From assembly GCA_029747585.1 (NCBI GenBank), contig JAPEVF010001194.1, positions 1 to 12,681 on the forward strand: a stretch of 12,681 nucleotides of DNA, written 5' to 3'. Both the position numbers and the translations under genes were made by a program. Of this stretch, positions 1 through 8,915 are shown piece after piece. Position 1 is the first letter of the stretch, and each line of letters begins with the position of its first letter. Source of the DNA: Pleurotus djamor. Its lineage: Eukaryota > Basidiomycota > Agaricomycetes > Agaricales > Pleurotaceae. The notes beneath the pieces were generated by a model, which was not told the origin of the DNA, did not search any database, and saw only the letters and a list, made by a program, of their open reading frames with translations.

Positions 1-700
1 TTTACGCCTTCATACCCACCTCTGCGCTCTGCATCGAGCCATAGCAGCCATGGGCAGGAGTACCTTCCGTGGGGACTGTCTGCTGACCATGATCGGATGG
101 ACGTCGACCGAGAGCTCAAGGTAGGGGCAGATAATGTTAGGGAGTTGAACTCTTCTTGTCATATATGTAATCGGGGACATTCTTTTCATATACCTATCAC
201 TTACATGATCTTTTTTCAATCTGTTTTTGTTGTATTTCATCGAAATTCATCTTTTTTCGCTCCCACGCGCCTTGTCTCTTACCGCCATCATCCTCAACTG
301 CTCGACTTCAACGTGCTCGACTTTGGCCAGCAACGATGTGCTCGAAGGGTTGGTTTAGGCTCGGCAGAGCACCAAAGTGGATGGGTGGGTGGGCAGAAGG
401 CCACGAAAAACAGAGGCCGTGGTGCGCNNGAGTCCCTGCCATCTCATGGCATCCCACCTGAGAACTCACGCAGATCACTCACAGGGCAATATCTAAGTGA
501 GCTACGATCGCTCTCGGCTCGATACCCCGCACTCCANGGGTCATCCCCACACCCACAACCTTCCTCCTTCCCAACTCCTTCCTCCTACCCCCGGGAGCCC
601 AACCCCCCAAAACTACAAACCAAGGGTCGAGTACAGCCGCTACGTAAACGCTAAGTATACACAATTACCTCAAAAAACAACAACGAACGGTGATGTTTTC
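1..700. other. Left-edge region with no firm gene; possible exon fragment
   Basis: The + frame starting at base 1 is open to 654, apart from the ambiguous bases. Its first 40 codons (ending in the residues RMDVDRELK at about 94-120) look protein-like, and a GTAGGG that could be a splice donor follows at 121. After that the sequence turns AT-rich and then strongly pyrimidine-rich (about 540-612), so the rest of the open frame is probably fortuitous. Bases 428, 429 and 537 are N, which weakens any reading across them. I recognise no family. It could be the last coding exon of a gene lying to the left, or non-coding sequence. Confidence 0.2.
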
Positions 701-2019
701 GGCAAGATATTACAGGTGGTTGTTAAGTCGGCTGTGGAGAAAGACGCGAGTAGTAAGTTTCCCTCTACTCTGATCACTCTAAAAAGGTTATAACTCACTT
801 TTTATACACTTTGCATACGCAGCCGGTGTTACCAGAGTCTTCAATGTAAATTTTGCTATACCCATCCCGCTGGTACCCTCGGAACGACGACTTCCGAAAT
901 CGACAATTCGAGCGCTTAAAGTACGCGCTAAAGAATGATCATCAATACGAATAAAACATACCAAAATATCAAGACGAAGCGAAGAGTCGTGCAGGAGATA
1001 TTTGAGGTGGTTGGTGGGACCGGTTGTGGAGGAAATTCAAAGCGGTGAGTTCTCCTTTGGATTTCTGCGTCTGGAAAGAGTGAGAATAACCTACTGGATG
1101 CTGTAGTAATGCGTCGCAGCTCTGAAATGGACGATGGAGGTAGTTCTGGAGGTGTCCGGCCAGCCTACCCTCTTCCTGGTACCACCGTAGGTACAACTTG
1201 AAACCTCGACTTCGCCACTGCTATTGTACACGCTAGAGCAGTTACAGAATGATACGAACACGCCTTGAGAAGGAATAGACGTACTATTAAGTTCTTGAGG
1301 AGATATCTCAGGCTGAAGGTTTGGCCAATCCCGGGATAACTCGACGACGGTACGTTTCTGTCTGTTCCTATCGCTTCTTAAACGTTATAATTAACCTACT
1401 ATACCTCTTAGACACCTACATCCAAGCCTTTGAAGCCGTTGTCGTCAAACCAAAAGACTTCTCTCCATACCCTCTCCTCTTCGTACCCCGGAACACATCC
1501 CTCGGGATATCGACTTCGACGTCGATTCTATGCGCGCTAAAGCATCATTAAAACGTCAAAAACAATACACTAGAAGGAATTAATAGAGTAAACCATGGAG
1601 CCGGCGAGGAGATACTTGAGTTCGAAGATTTGGTCGGGTTTGAAGAAAATCGAACTAGGTGCGTTCGTATCAGTTCCGTTTGCTTTGAAAACACTATAGT
1701 TCACTTACGATATCCATTAGACACCCACAGCCGACCGAACAATGCCATAGGCATTGACTCAACTGATGTCCATCCAGCCTGCCTCGGACCTCCTCCTCAA
1801 GACAGAGTCGGAGTTTCGATTCCGGCGTCGACCTCATATGTGCTATACAAGTGATGGCTTGATACGAAGAACATCTTTGAAAGACTAACTAAACCATCGA
1901 GCCGTTGAAGAGATCTTCAAGCTCAAAGTCGGGGCCGGCTAGGTACAAACTCGAAAATAGTAAGTTCTAGCACTCTAGCCCTCAGTCCTGTTCTCTGTAA
2001 CACTTTTCAACTTGCATAG
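701..2019. repeat. Degenerate tandem array of about five units of roughly 300 bp, each with an intron-like segment
   Basis: A diverged core related to GAGGAGATATTTGAG recurs near 703, 994, 1299, 1608 and 1908, giving spacings of about 290, 305, 309 and 300 bp. In every unit a GT lies about 50 bp after the core (753, 1045, 1350, 1659, 1960) and an AG follows 60-70 bp later (822, 1106, 1411, 1720, 2019). Before the GT the units translate to related short stretches: GKILQVVVK, QEIFEVVGG, EEISQAEGL, EEILEFEDL and EEIFKLKVG. After the AG, three of the units share a pyrimidine-rich CCCTC..CTGGTACC-like block, and the units end in a CGCTAAAGCAT-like block followed by ATACGAA. Units four and five share a clear junction (TAAACCAT.GAGCCG). 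No unit keeps a long common frame, so the array now looks non-coding or pseudogenic. The original function is unknown. Confidence 0.7.
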
Positions 2020-2042
2020 GGACTAAGTACATGCTTTCTCAG

Positions 2043-2891
2043 AAACTACCTTCGGCCTCGTAAGCGTGGTGTGCATCGCATACCCACAGGGCAAGTTATC
2101 TGATGCTCCTTGGCTTTTACGGCCTGTCCATGCCCTAAAATTCGCTCTTGCATCCTCTTCAGGGCTAAATGTAATCCACCACAGTTGGATTCTCGCTTTA
2201 TTAGCGACTGGTCATTGGTCCCCTTCGGACTTCTCGCCGTTTTTTGGCGCATGGGGAAATGCTTACACGATACGCAAGTTCTGGGGGTATGTGTAGCGTC
2301 CTTCTCAAGCTCTGTTCATTGCTGACTGAGTTTTAGACGCACTTGGCACCAGATGCTCCGACACGTAGGTCTTCTGCTCGTCTCGTTGGTGGTCCCACCG
2401 TACTCACGCCTTTCCAGATGTTGACGACTCACGCCCGCTTTGTATCCCAAAAACTCTTGAAGCTCCCCAGACACAGCAAAGTGCGAACATACATCGAACT
2501 CTACCTTGTCTTCTTTGTATCCGGTCTCCTTCACTACACCTCCGAATATATCACACTTCGAAACTGGACCAATGGTACAATCCAGTTCTTTACTCTTCAA
2601 GCTGTGGCGATCCACTTCGAAGACATAGCCATCGCATTTGCTTCGTCTAGGCTAGAGCTAAAGCAAAGCAAGATGTGGGAGGTTATTGGGTATATCTGGG
2701 TCCTTCAGTGGTTCGGTTGGTCGCTCCCGATGTGGCTTGAGCCTCAAATCAGCGGGGGTGTCGTAGACAATGTGGCGAGGGTGCGGATTATCGAGACCAT
2801 GTGTTCGTATCTTCTAGGCAGCTGTCCACTAGCAGCCAGATGGAGATGCGTCATAATGACCGAGTGCGAAAGATACAGACCGACGACCTGA
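2043..2891 (+). pseudogene. Wax-synthase-like membrane acyltransferase, 5'-truncated
   Basis: The three exons I can join are about 2043-2286, 2337-2364 and 2418-2891, with GT-AG introns of 50 and 53 nt. The spliced frame reads through SPFFGAWGNAYTIRKFWG into RTWHQMLRH, the F-W-x-R-T-W-H-Q signature of the fungal wax synthase domain (MBOAT-like family, acyl transfer to alcohols or terpenols). It is followed by LYLVFFVSGLLHYTSEY, where the His in SGLLH matches the usual catalytic position, and by IWVLQWFGWSLPMWLEP. These are membrane helices typical of the family. Family members are usually 350-450 residues; only about 240 are seen here. A stop at 2024-2026 closes the frame upstream, and the tandem repeat array lies immediately before it, so the N-terminal half is missing or unrecognisable. 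The last 20-30 codons are antisense to the permease coding sequence, so the natural C-terminus is probably replaced. Most likely a gene remnant. Confidence 0.7.
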
Positions 2892-4047
2892 GGCAGCTTT
2901 CACAGATAGACATACGAGGATAACTAAGCGTGGCTAGTTAGATTCGTGTAAGACCCCGAGTTCGGATACCCGATTAGAACCCACCGAAGATGCCTAGTAT
3001 GGTCCAATAAGCCGACAGCAGCTGAACGGGTCGTCCTCGACATGATTATACAAGGGAGAAGGCAGAAAACTACGTACGTCGAGTGTTGGGAGAGCTTTAT
3101 TGAAAACAATGCAGATAGCACTGACAACGAAGGTAAAAACCAGAAATATGATGTCTGGGAATGATCACAATCAACGAGTTCATAGAGGGGATAGCGATGT
3201 CGACTCACAAGTCTGCCAAGGCGTAGCTACCCATTCTGGATGAAATATAGTGACGCCCGCGATGAGGAACTGAGACACGCCTTCATTCATAGTCAGTAGC
3301 TGGGGTAGCATAGCTAAGCTAGCCGAATAACATAGTACTCACCAAATGTCACGCTTAGGGCGATAGTCCACACGCCCACCATTGTCAACCATCCATTAAT
3401 CCATGAGAGAAGCAGCCGATAACGAGGAGAAGCGAGGCGGAAGCACCAGTAATAGGCTCCTGCCGAAGTGGGGTACTTCGACGCGATCTCCGCCAGGGAG
3501 CAAGCCATTGGTTGGGACATGATGCACACGAACACCCACCTAGTGTAAGGGTCAACTTAGAGTTAGTTATTTTGGGTGCTTATCGAGAAGACGGCGATGC
3601 TTGCCCCCATATCATGGTCACGGTGCCACCACTAGTCAGCGTAGTCGCGATTGGTGCCGTCAAGCCATACGCTGAGATAAGGTCAATCACTGCGATTCAA
3701 TGACTGAGGATTAGAAGAGGACGCACGAACGGCAATGATGGCTACAAGCACAAAGGAGGACTCAAAATCAGCTCGAAAACGACTTGAGGACAAGCTAGGG
3801 CGTACCCAAGGTCACTGGTCATGGTGATAAGCTCTTGAAAGTGGCGCAAGTCTGGCGAAAAAACTTACTGAATAACATATGTGCGAGGCCTCGATTCTGC
3901 ACACAAGACACGATAAAGATAAGTTGTTGCTCTCAAGCACTCATTCGTCAATATACATGCCCTGCTCAATTCTTGCTTGTATCCAAAGTTGACAGCATCG
4001 GTGGAAGTGTTTGAGTCGCTTTCAAGGTCGCTGGAAGGAGGTGACAT
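2829..4047 (-). pseudogene. GABA/amino-acid permease (APC superfamily), 3'-truncated
   Basis: The exons on - are 4047-3961, 3896-3869, 3689-3605, 3539-3343, 3280-3209, 3154-3078, 3021-2985 and 2923-2829. The joined protein, about 225 residues, has the N-terminal NFGYKQELSR, then APIATTLTSGG and TVTMIWGW. Next come SLAEIASKYPTSAGAYYW, the hallmark of fungal GABA/choline-type permeases, LLSWINGWLTMVGVW and HPEWVATPWQTY, and it ends in SVSFALGHYDASPSG and a stop. Family members are proton-coupled amino acid or polyamine importers of the plasma or vacuolar membrane, with 12 helices and about 500 residues. Only roughly the first five helices are present, because the frame ends where the family would continue with Trp and further helices. 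The 3' end overlaps the wax-synthase remnant antisense. The introns at 3960-3897 and 3604-3540 fit only with GC donors. The 179-nt intron at 3868-3690 is the least certain join. Most likely a broken gene. Confidence 0.75.
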
Positions 4048-4087
4048 GGTGGTAGGCTGGAGACTCTGGGTGCCCTCGCTATCTGCG

Positions 4088-4096
4088 TTTTATATA
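4088..4096 (-). promoter_or_regulatory. TATA box of the permease remnant
   Basis: On - the sequence reads TATATAAAA, about 41 nt upstream of the permease ATG at 4047. The match to the TATA consensus is good and the spacing allows a short leader, so the promoter may survive even though the 3' half of the gene is gone. Confidence 0.45.
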
Positions 4097-4832
4097 GAGA
4101 CGTGCCATACGTAACCGATCCGGGCATGGGGCCTGGCATTTAGTCGCGATCCCAGACAAAAGCTAAAGAAGCACAATCGCTGGGAACTTCAAGTCGGAAA
4201 TTTGTTCAGAGAGAACGCTGAGCGCTCACGCTGCACATTATTTGACAGGTTCCGCAGTTAAAGAGCTCGCGCAAGGTCAGACTGTGGAAGCAAGGAGATG
4301 ATAAACAAGTGAGTCTCCAGCCGCGCGGAGAGGACTGAACTTGGAAGCAACTTGAGACTGAGAGGCAAACTGACACATGATGCATGACCAATTTTCTCTG
4401 TCAGGGGTAAGTTTAAGGGGTTGAACATCCTCGTGCACAGCCACTGCTTCCTTCCGAGTCAAGTCAAGTCCCTCTGAAGCTTTCAAGTTCAAGCGCTCAA
4501 TCGCTCATGCTCATGTGCTGGCCTTCCGCATACGCTTGTAAGAGGCCGGACGCTACTCGAGTCTCGACTCACCCGTTTAAAACCATCGCTGTCAACGGCG
4601 AATTTTGAACCGCTATCCAGTTGCTTAACAAGGGTATTTGTTGATCTAGGCACCCGTTTTGCGTGGAATTAGACTCCATATGATGTTCAGGATGCGTATC
4701 ATACCATTCAAACGTATTCTTAAACACTCAATGTTGAACAGGAAACCATAGCACGCTCGCCAATCAGTTTTTGCTTGAAAGGGACCTCACCCCAAGTGAT
4801 CAGTGCTGTGGCTGACTCGGAGCGGTTGCTTG

Positions 4833-4849
4833 TGCATGCATGCATGCAT
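4833..4849. repeat. TGCA tetranucleotide microsatellite
   Basis: Four consecutive copies of TGCA followed by T. The unit is self-complementary, so the tract is also palindromic. It is intergenic and no function is evident. Confidence 0.8.
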
Positions 4850-4939
4850 CGTATGGCCACTGATATGTTTTCCCGCTCTTTTGACGGTGAGGTTTGCGGT
4901 GGATGCCTTCATCCATTCTCCCCTTTTCCCTGCAAACAA

Positions 4940-4960
4940 GTGCCACCTGATGAGTGGCAC
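4940..4960. repeat. Perfect 7-bp inverted repeat
   Basis: GTGCCAC at 4940-4946 and GTGGCAC at 4954-4960 are exact reverse complements separated by 7 nt. It lies about 340 bp upstream of the DUF6533 start codon and could be a binding site for a dimeric regulator. Chance is not excluded. Confidence 0.5.
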
Positions 4961-5213
4961 GGCAGACAGCGACTAGGAAGGTCTCCCATTGGCTAGCTGT
5001 CCGAGTTGATCAATATTGGCTGCCTCCTCGATCCCTTATGCGGTATAAATGTCTCGTGTATCAAACCGAGCACCTCGGATCGGAGGAAATGCGCTCCCAA
5101 CCAGCAAAAAAAATCCAACTTTGCTACAGCGCCCCGACGAGCCTACATAACGCATCAGGTATGTTTGATCACCATACCGAATGCGTTTGTGGGCTCCTTC
5201 TTGGAAAGAAGAC

Positions 5214-5223
5214 ATATATATAT
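5214..5223 (+). promoter_or_regulatory. TATA-like element upstream of the DUF6533 gene
   Basis: An alternating ATATATATAT run lies about 75 nt upstream of the ATG at 5298. Position and composition fit a core promoter. Confidence 0.4.
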
Positions 5224-5297
5224 TTCCGCACTTCGAACGAAAGATCGACAACTCTTTTGAATTTCCCCCACCCTAACAAACACATTTTCATCGTCAA

Positions 5298-6966
5298 ATG
5301 GACGCCGATTCAAGGTTTATTAAGCTGTATGAAGGCAATCTTATTCCCCTTCGAACAGTCTGTGAGTTGGATCCCACTCTCCGCTTGGTTGTGTTGACCT
5401 CTTCTTCTCATACCCAGTAGCGTGCCTGACTTGGATACTTTACGACTACTGTGAGTTCAAGGACAATGTTCTTGGCGTACAGCTCTGAACGGACATGTTC
5501 ACAGTTATCACTCTTGAAGATGAGGTCAGCAGCCACATGTTCACCTCATCGATTGCTTTACCTGGATGACATGGCTGGCAGATTCGCTACATTTGGGTAA
5601 GCTCCATTCTCTACACACCCCGAAGGCAATGCTTATCGTGCTTTAAGCCGCAGAAACGATGCTTTGGGAAATTTATGTTTCTCTGGGTGGGTCCCTGTTC
5701 GCGGAAGCTTCCAGTCAGTCGTCGGTCTGACCGCCTTACGGGTTAGATACGATATTACTCCATCTTCCTCCTCGTCTTTGACGCCATTCAAATCCACGTA
5801 TTCGCTCGGCCGGGAATCACCTCTGACATAGTGTCGGTCCTTTTCTTTGAAAACCCTCAAAACACGTCTCATACTCTTTCATGTTTGTTTTAAAGCTGTT
5901 TGGCGATCAACCCTACAACACGCATCGTAGGCGCGATATCCCTATGGTCGGTCGAAGTTATCATGCAACTTCGCATCTACGCTCTCTTCGAATCCAACAA
6001 GAAGGTCTGCCATTCAACACATTCTCTCATGCCCTCCTACTAATCGGTCCACACTCTATTCGCCATCGACGTTGACATGACAGGTCGCAGCGCTCAACGG
6101 CGTCTTATTCATTTTCTCTATCGCCGGTTTCATCTATGTACTCGTGCACAATGTCTTACGAACATCAGCCCTGCTGGAAGATGCCGTCCATCTTCCTCTA
6201 CCCGGTTGTCCATCTGTTCACCTCGATACGGAATGGGCGCAATGGGTTCCAGGTAATCATTGTGCGGTACATCAGTCTCCTACTTCGGCTGACAATGTGC
6301 GCCGCTTAGCAACCGCTTATGAGGGCGTCTTGTTCTGTTTCGCGGTTTACAAGGCTGCTTCTCACACCGCCACGACATTCCAGGGCGGCAGGAGGATATC
6401 GCTGTACGCGTTGTTAATCCGGGATAACCTTCTGTATTTCTTCACGTGAGTCGAGTCCCCTGATCCGCGGAGATGAAACCTGAACGAACTGCGATGTAGG
6501 ATATCAGGTATACTGGTTTTTACCAACTTGATGGCCGTCGTACGTCCTTCATACTTCTGAGGCTTCTATCAGAATGTACTGATTGGTGACTGACAGGGAA
6601 TCACTCGTATCCCCTGGTTTAGCTTTGGGTAAGAGCACAAGGCTCTCTGATTGATCACTGCTGACAGAGTATCTATTTTCCTCTTTAACTAGCCCGTTTC
6701 ACGCTTCCCTCGGAATTTTAACTGTCCGCATGCTACTGAACCTACGCAAGGCGACTGCCAATGACATACCTGGCCTGACCGACGTTCTGATTGACTCCCC
6801 ATCAGACTTCCCTAAACCCACAATAGGAGATAGGGGGAGGGCGAACCTATTCTCTCTGCTGAGGTTCACGCGTTCGCACCGTCCGCCTCCCGAATTCTCC
6901 GAGACCTCGAGCAATACCATACCTCACTTCAAGGCAGACAACACAATCAGGGAGCGGGCTCCCTGA
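5298..6966 (+). CDS. DUF6533-domain seven-helix membrane protein, 12 exons
   Basis: The exons are 5298-5361, 5418-5450, 5505-5524, 5582-5596, 5654-5686, 5747-5832, 5896-6004, 6084-6252, 6310-6445, 6500-6539, 6597-6628 and 6693-6966, giving about 337 residues in one consistent frame. The N-terminal part, TWILYDYFITLEDEIRYIW, is the DUF6533 signature common in agaricomycetes. Later landmarks are RYYSIFLLVFDAIQIHVF, RIVGAISLWSVEVIMQLRIY, LPGCPSVHLDTEWAQWVP, ISLYALLIRDNLLYFF, ITRIPWFSFG and PFHASLGILTVRMLLNLRKA, with hydrophobic stretches spaced like seven transmembrane helices. Only the polar C-terminal tail of about 60 residues looks variable. The family is large and paralogous in mushroom genomes; its function is unknown, and a receptor-like role is only inferred from topology. 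The start is chosen because the frame runs cleanly into DUF6533 and a TATA-like run precedes it. Three introns have GTC donors. The stop lies in a hairpin. It looks intact. Confidence 0.85.
6947..6966. repeat. Perfect 9-bp inverted repeat over the stop codon
   Basis: TCAGGGAGC and its exact reverse complement GCTCCCTGA are separated by only GG. The right arm ends with the TGA stop codon of the DUF6533 gene. It would form a strong hairpin in RNA from either strand. It sits at the start of the 83-bp gap to the convergent expansin gene. Confidence 0.7.
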
Positions 6967-7049
6967 TGCTGATGTAGAACAGAGTACCAACTGTAAATTA
7001 TTTTGTCTGTATTTAGGGCCTTACGGTGTATGTAACAGTTTCTCCGTCC

Positions 7050-7508
7050 TCAAATAAAATCCCAGTCAACTCCAATTAAGCCAATATTTGGATCTTGCAA
7101 GATTGAGAAGGCGCCCAAGGAAAGGTCGATGCCATTATCATTACAAGTTACGCATTCATCGACAACTTGAACAACGATCTGCTTGCTGTTGACTAAACCC
7201 TTGGCATGAGAATGTTGATCATCAACATTGAGCAGGCGGTGTGAGGACGTACAGGTGACACGAATATTCTGGAAACAATGTGCCCCGTTCGCGTATTGAT
7301 TAGGAGCAATCGCGACGACCAGATCAGAGACTTGGTTGAAGTGTCCGCAACTCCCCAAGCCGGGCTGGTACCATGTCGCTGTCAAATAAACGCGATTTTG
7401 AGTGTTCATAAAGTAATTCAATCCAGCATGTGGCATACCAGTGCCGCTGATAGCATTGACGGTAGTGGCGTAGGCCAGGAGACATATCGAGAGCGCCAAT
7501 GTCAGCAT
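7050..7508 (-). CDS. Secreted expansin-like (RlpA-like double-psi beta-barrel) protein, copy 1
   Basis: The exons on - are 7508-7439, 7378-7253 and 7192-7050 (70, 126 and 143 nt), with introns of 60 and 60 nt, giving 112 residues. Residues 1-19 form a signal peptide ending in TVNA. The mature domain begins TATWYQPGLGSCG and continues DLVVAIAPNQY, AHCFQN, NSKQIVVQVVDECVTC and IDLSLGAF, ending IGVDWDF. This is the compact fungal double-psi barrel fold related to expansins, barwin and cerato-ulmin-like proteins, with four Cys that can form two disulfides. Such proteins are secreted and may loosen or bind cell wall glucans; no enzymatic activity is firmly established. The usual CPGC is CVTC here. 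The ATG at 7508 is chosen because it leads straight into the signal peptide. It is tail to tail with the DUF6533 gene and in tandem with its paralogue upstream. Confidence 0.87.
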   Translation of the reverse strand: MLTLALSICLLAYATTVNAISGTGMPHAGLNYFMNTQNRVYLTATWYQPGLGSCGHFNQVSDLVVAIAPNQYANGAHCFQNIRVTCTSSHRLLNVDDQHSHAKGLVNSKQIVVQVVDECVTCNDNGIDLSLGAFSILQDPNIGLIGVDWDFI

Positions 7509-7558
7509 TCTGATGGAGACCAAGAGAGGTGATTCTCTCGATAGGTCGATAATCTAGC

Positions 7559-7568
7559 TTTATGTATA
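7559..7568 (-). promoter_or_regulatory. TATA-like element of expansin copy 1
   Basis: On - the sequence reads TATACATAAA, about 50 nt upstream of the ATG at 7508. The rest of the gap to the paralogue (7569-7861) shows no further gene. Confidence 0.4.
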
Positions 7569-7861
7569 CTGATGCTGGCGGGGAATATACGCCGTGGTGG
7601 TGAAATTTGGATGTACAATGTGCGCCGAGTGCGAGCATCAGCGCTCGTCAAACCCGAATGGTCGTAGCAACCATAGAGTACACTGAAAGGCTCCGTAAGG
7701 TCGAATGAACAACAGTGAGGCGCCTTTCAAAAGGTGGGACTGATTGATTTGCAAGCGTGTGGCACAGGGTTCCAACGCGCTCGTAAAGGATGTAAGTACG
7801 ATTAGGAGGCCCCTCACGGAGACTCGAATTCATTATAGCAATCTAGTTGCCTTCTAGGGTA

Positions 7862-8312
7862 TCAAGCGAAGTTCCAGTCCACTTGAATTCGTCCAACGTC
7901 TGGGTTTTCGAGGAGTTCGAATGCAGTCGGGGAAAGATCAATTCCATCTCCACCACATCCGGGGCATAGATCAACGACTGTAGCGTCAATCTGCCTCCCG
8001 TTGACTACCAAGTTGAGGTAAGATTCGAGCGTGCAAGCTTCGGAACCGTGACGTACAGTTGACTTTGATATGTTTGAAGCAGTTGGCTCCACCCGCAAAC
8101 TGCGAAGGGGAAAGTGCAACGATGAGATCGGTGGACAGACTGTTGGCTCCACAAGCACCCAGTCCAGGCTGGAAGAACGTTGCTATAAGAAGGATGAACT
8201 TTTAGGCCGCGGTCAACCAAACTACAGGTGATTAGGGCATACCGTCGCCTCCGAGGGCGTTGACAGTGGCTACAAAGGCAGAGAGACCAGCTGCTAGAGC
8301 GAGAGCAAACAT
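7862..8312 (-). CDS. Secreted expansin-like (RlpA-like double-psi beta-barrel) protein, copy 2
   Basis: The exons on - are 8312-8243, 8182-8057 and 8004-7862 (again 70, 126 and 143 nt), with introns of 60 and 52 nt, giving 112 residues. A signal peptide of about 19 residues ends in TVNA. The mature part has DATFFQPGLGACG, DLIVALSPSQF, ANCFKHIKV, NGRQIDATVVDLCPGC, GGDGIDLSPTAFELL and VGRIQVDWNF. This is closer to the family consensus than copy 1, and it keeps CPGC and the four Cys. Leu stands where many homologues have Glu or Arg after the conserved Asp (VVDLC). Exon lengths and intron phases match copy 1 exactly, so the pair arose by tandem duplication. The protein is probably secreted to the cell wall or surroundings. 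Substrate and role are not known. Confidence 0.88.
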
Positions 8313-8367
8313 ACTGAGCAATGAGATGGGTGAGGGTGGATATCCGTTTCTTATCTGCAAGGCCATG

Positions 8368-8376
8368 CTTTTATAG
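8368..8376 (-). promoter_or_regulatory. TATA box of expansin copy 2
   Basis: On - the sequence reads CTATAAAAG, about 56 nt upstream of the ATG at 8312. This is a near-consensus TATA box at a plausible distance. Confidence 0.5.
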
Positions 8377-8597
8377 GGCGAGTTATGCACAGACTCGCTT
8401 CAGGTTCTGACCGGACTGTAGCAACTGATTCGGCGGTATCTGTATCAATATAGATGTTCGGGCGGAGACCGAATGATACAGCACTCTTATTGTCGCAACT
8501 AAACTCAAGCAGCAACCACGGCGTAATCAGGAGTAAGCGCTCGTTTTGACATTCAAATTACCTTGCTTGCAAGGTCCCCCCATACCCAAAAAACCCA

Positions 8598-8603
8598 TAT
8601 ATA
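8598..8603 (+). promoter_or_regulatory. TATA box, probably for the gene starting at 8916
   Basis: CATATATAGG lies about 315 bp upstream of the ATG. Part of that distance may be a 5' leader intron at 8761-8807 (GTACGT to CAATAG). Apart from this TATA and the possible leader, I see nothing definite in the intergenic stretch 8377-8915. Confidence 0.35.
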
Positions 8604-8915
8604 GGACGTGTGGGAACTGTCTTCGGCGTTAGCGGTTCCCAGTGCCGCAGGAAGGTCTAGACCTCAGCCGCATTTGGACATCACATCCTCCTTCCACCAA
8701 GCGACCAATCGTAGGTTGGGAGGCGAGGTGCATATTACCCAAGTGTAGAAAAGCAAACATGTACGTAAGTATATTGACATCCTACTTTTCAACCTCAACT
8801 TCAATAGTGTCACACCGCCGCAAGCAAGGTACCTAAGCGCCAACGGCGGTCGCTAGTATTCATAGACCAGCCCGAAAAGACCGCTTTGTGCTTACACCCT
8901 CCACCCGTGATCATC

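Larger units (their letters stand above)
4097..5213. other. Divergent intergenic region without a recognised gene
   Basis: This stretch lies between the permease (-) and the DUF6533 gene (+). I find no coding frame with family-like motifs. The short frames at about 4206-4492 on - and 4775-4996 on + lack recognisable domains and are probably chance. It holds a TGCA microsatellite (4833-4849), an inverted repeat (4940-4960) and a TATAAAT at about 5044. It probably contains the promoters of both flanking genes. Confidence 0.4.

Noticed and set aside
480..540. tRNA-like look around GGCTCGATACCCCGCACTCCA
   Set aside because: The expected T-arm stem does not pair, and no matching 5' acceptor strand or anticodon arm was found; one base is N.
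701..2019. CRISPR array or simple satellite
   Set aside because: Units are about 300 bp, strongly diverged and contain splice-like sites; there are no short identical repeats with unique spacers.
1..4050. Transposable element as the source of the repeats and broken genes
   Set aside because: No transposase, reverse transcriptase, integrase, terminal inverted repeats or long terminal repeats could be identified.
4206..4492. Short - frames upstream of the permease
   Set aside because: No recognisable domain, hydrophobic pattern or plausible splice continuation; probably chance.
8642..8836. Small + frame before the frameshifted gene
   Set aside because: No ATG in a good context, no family-like motif and it overlaps a plausible leader intron.
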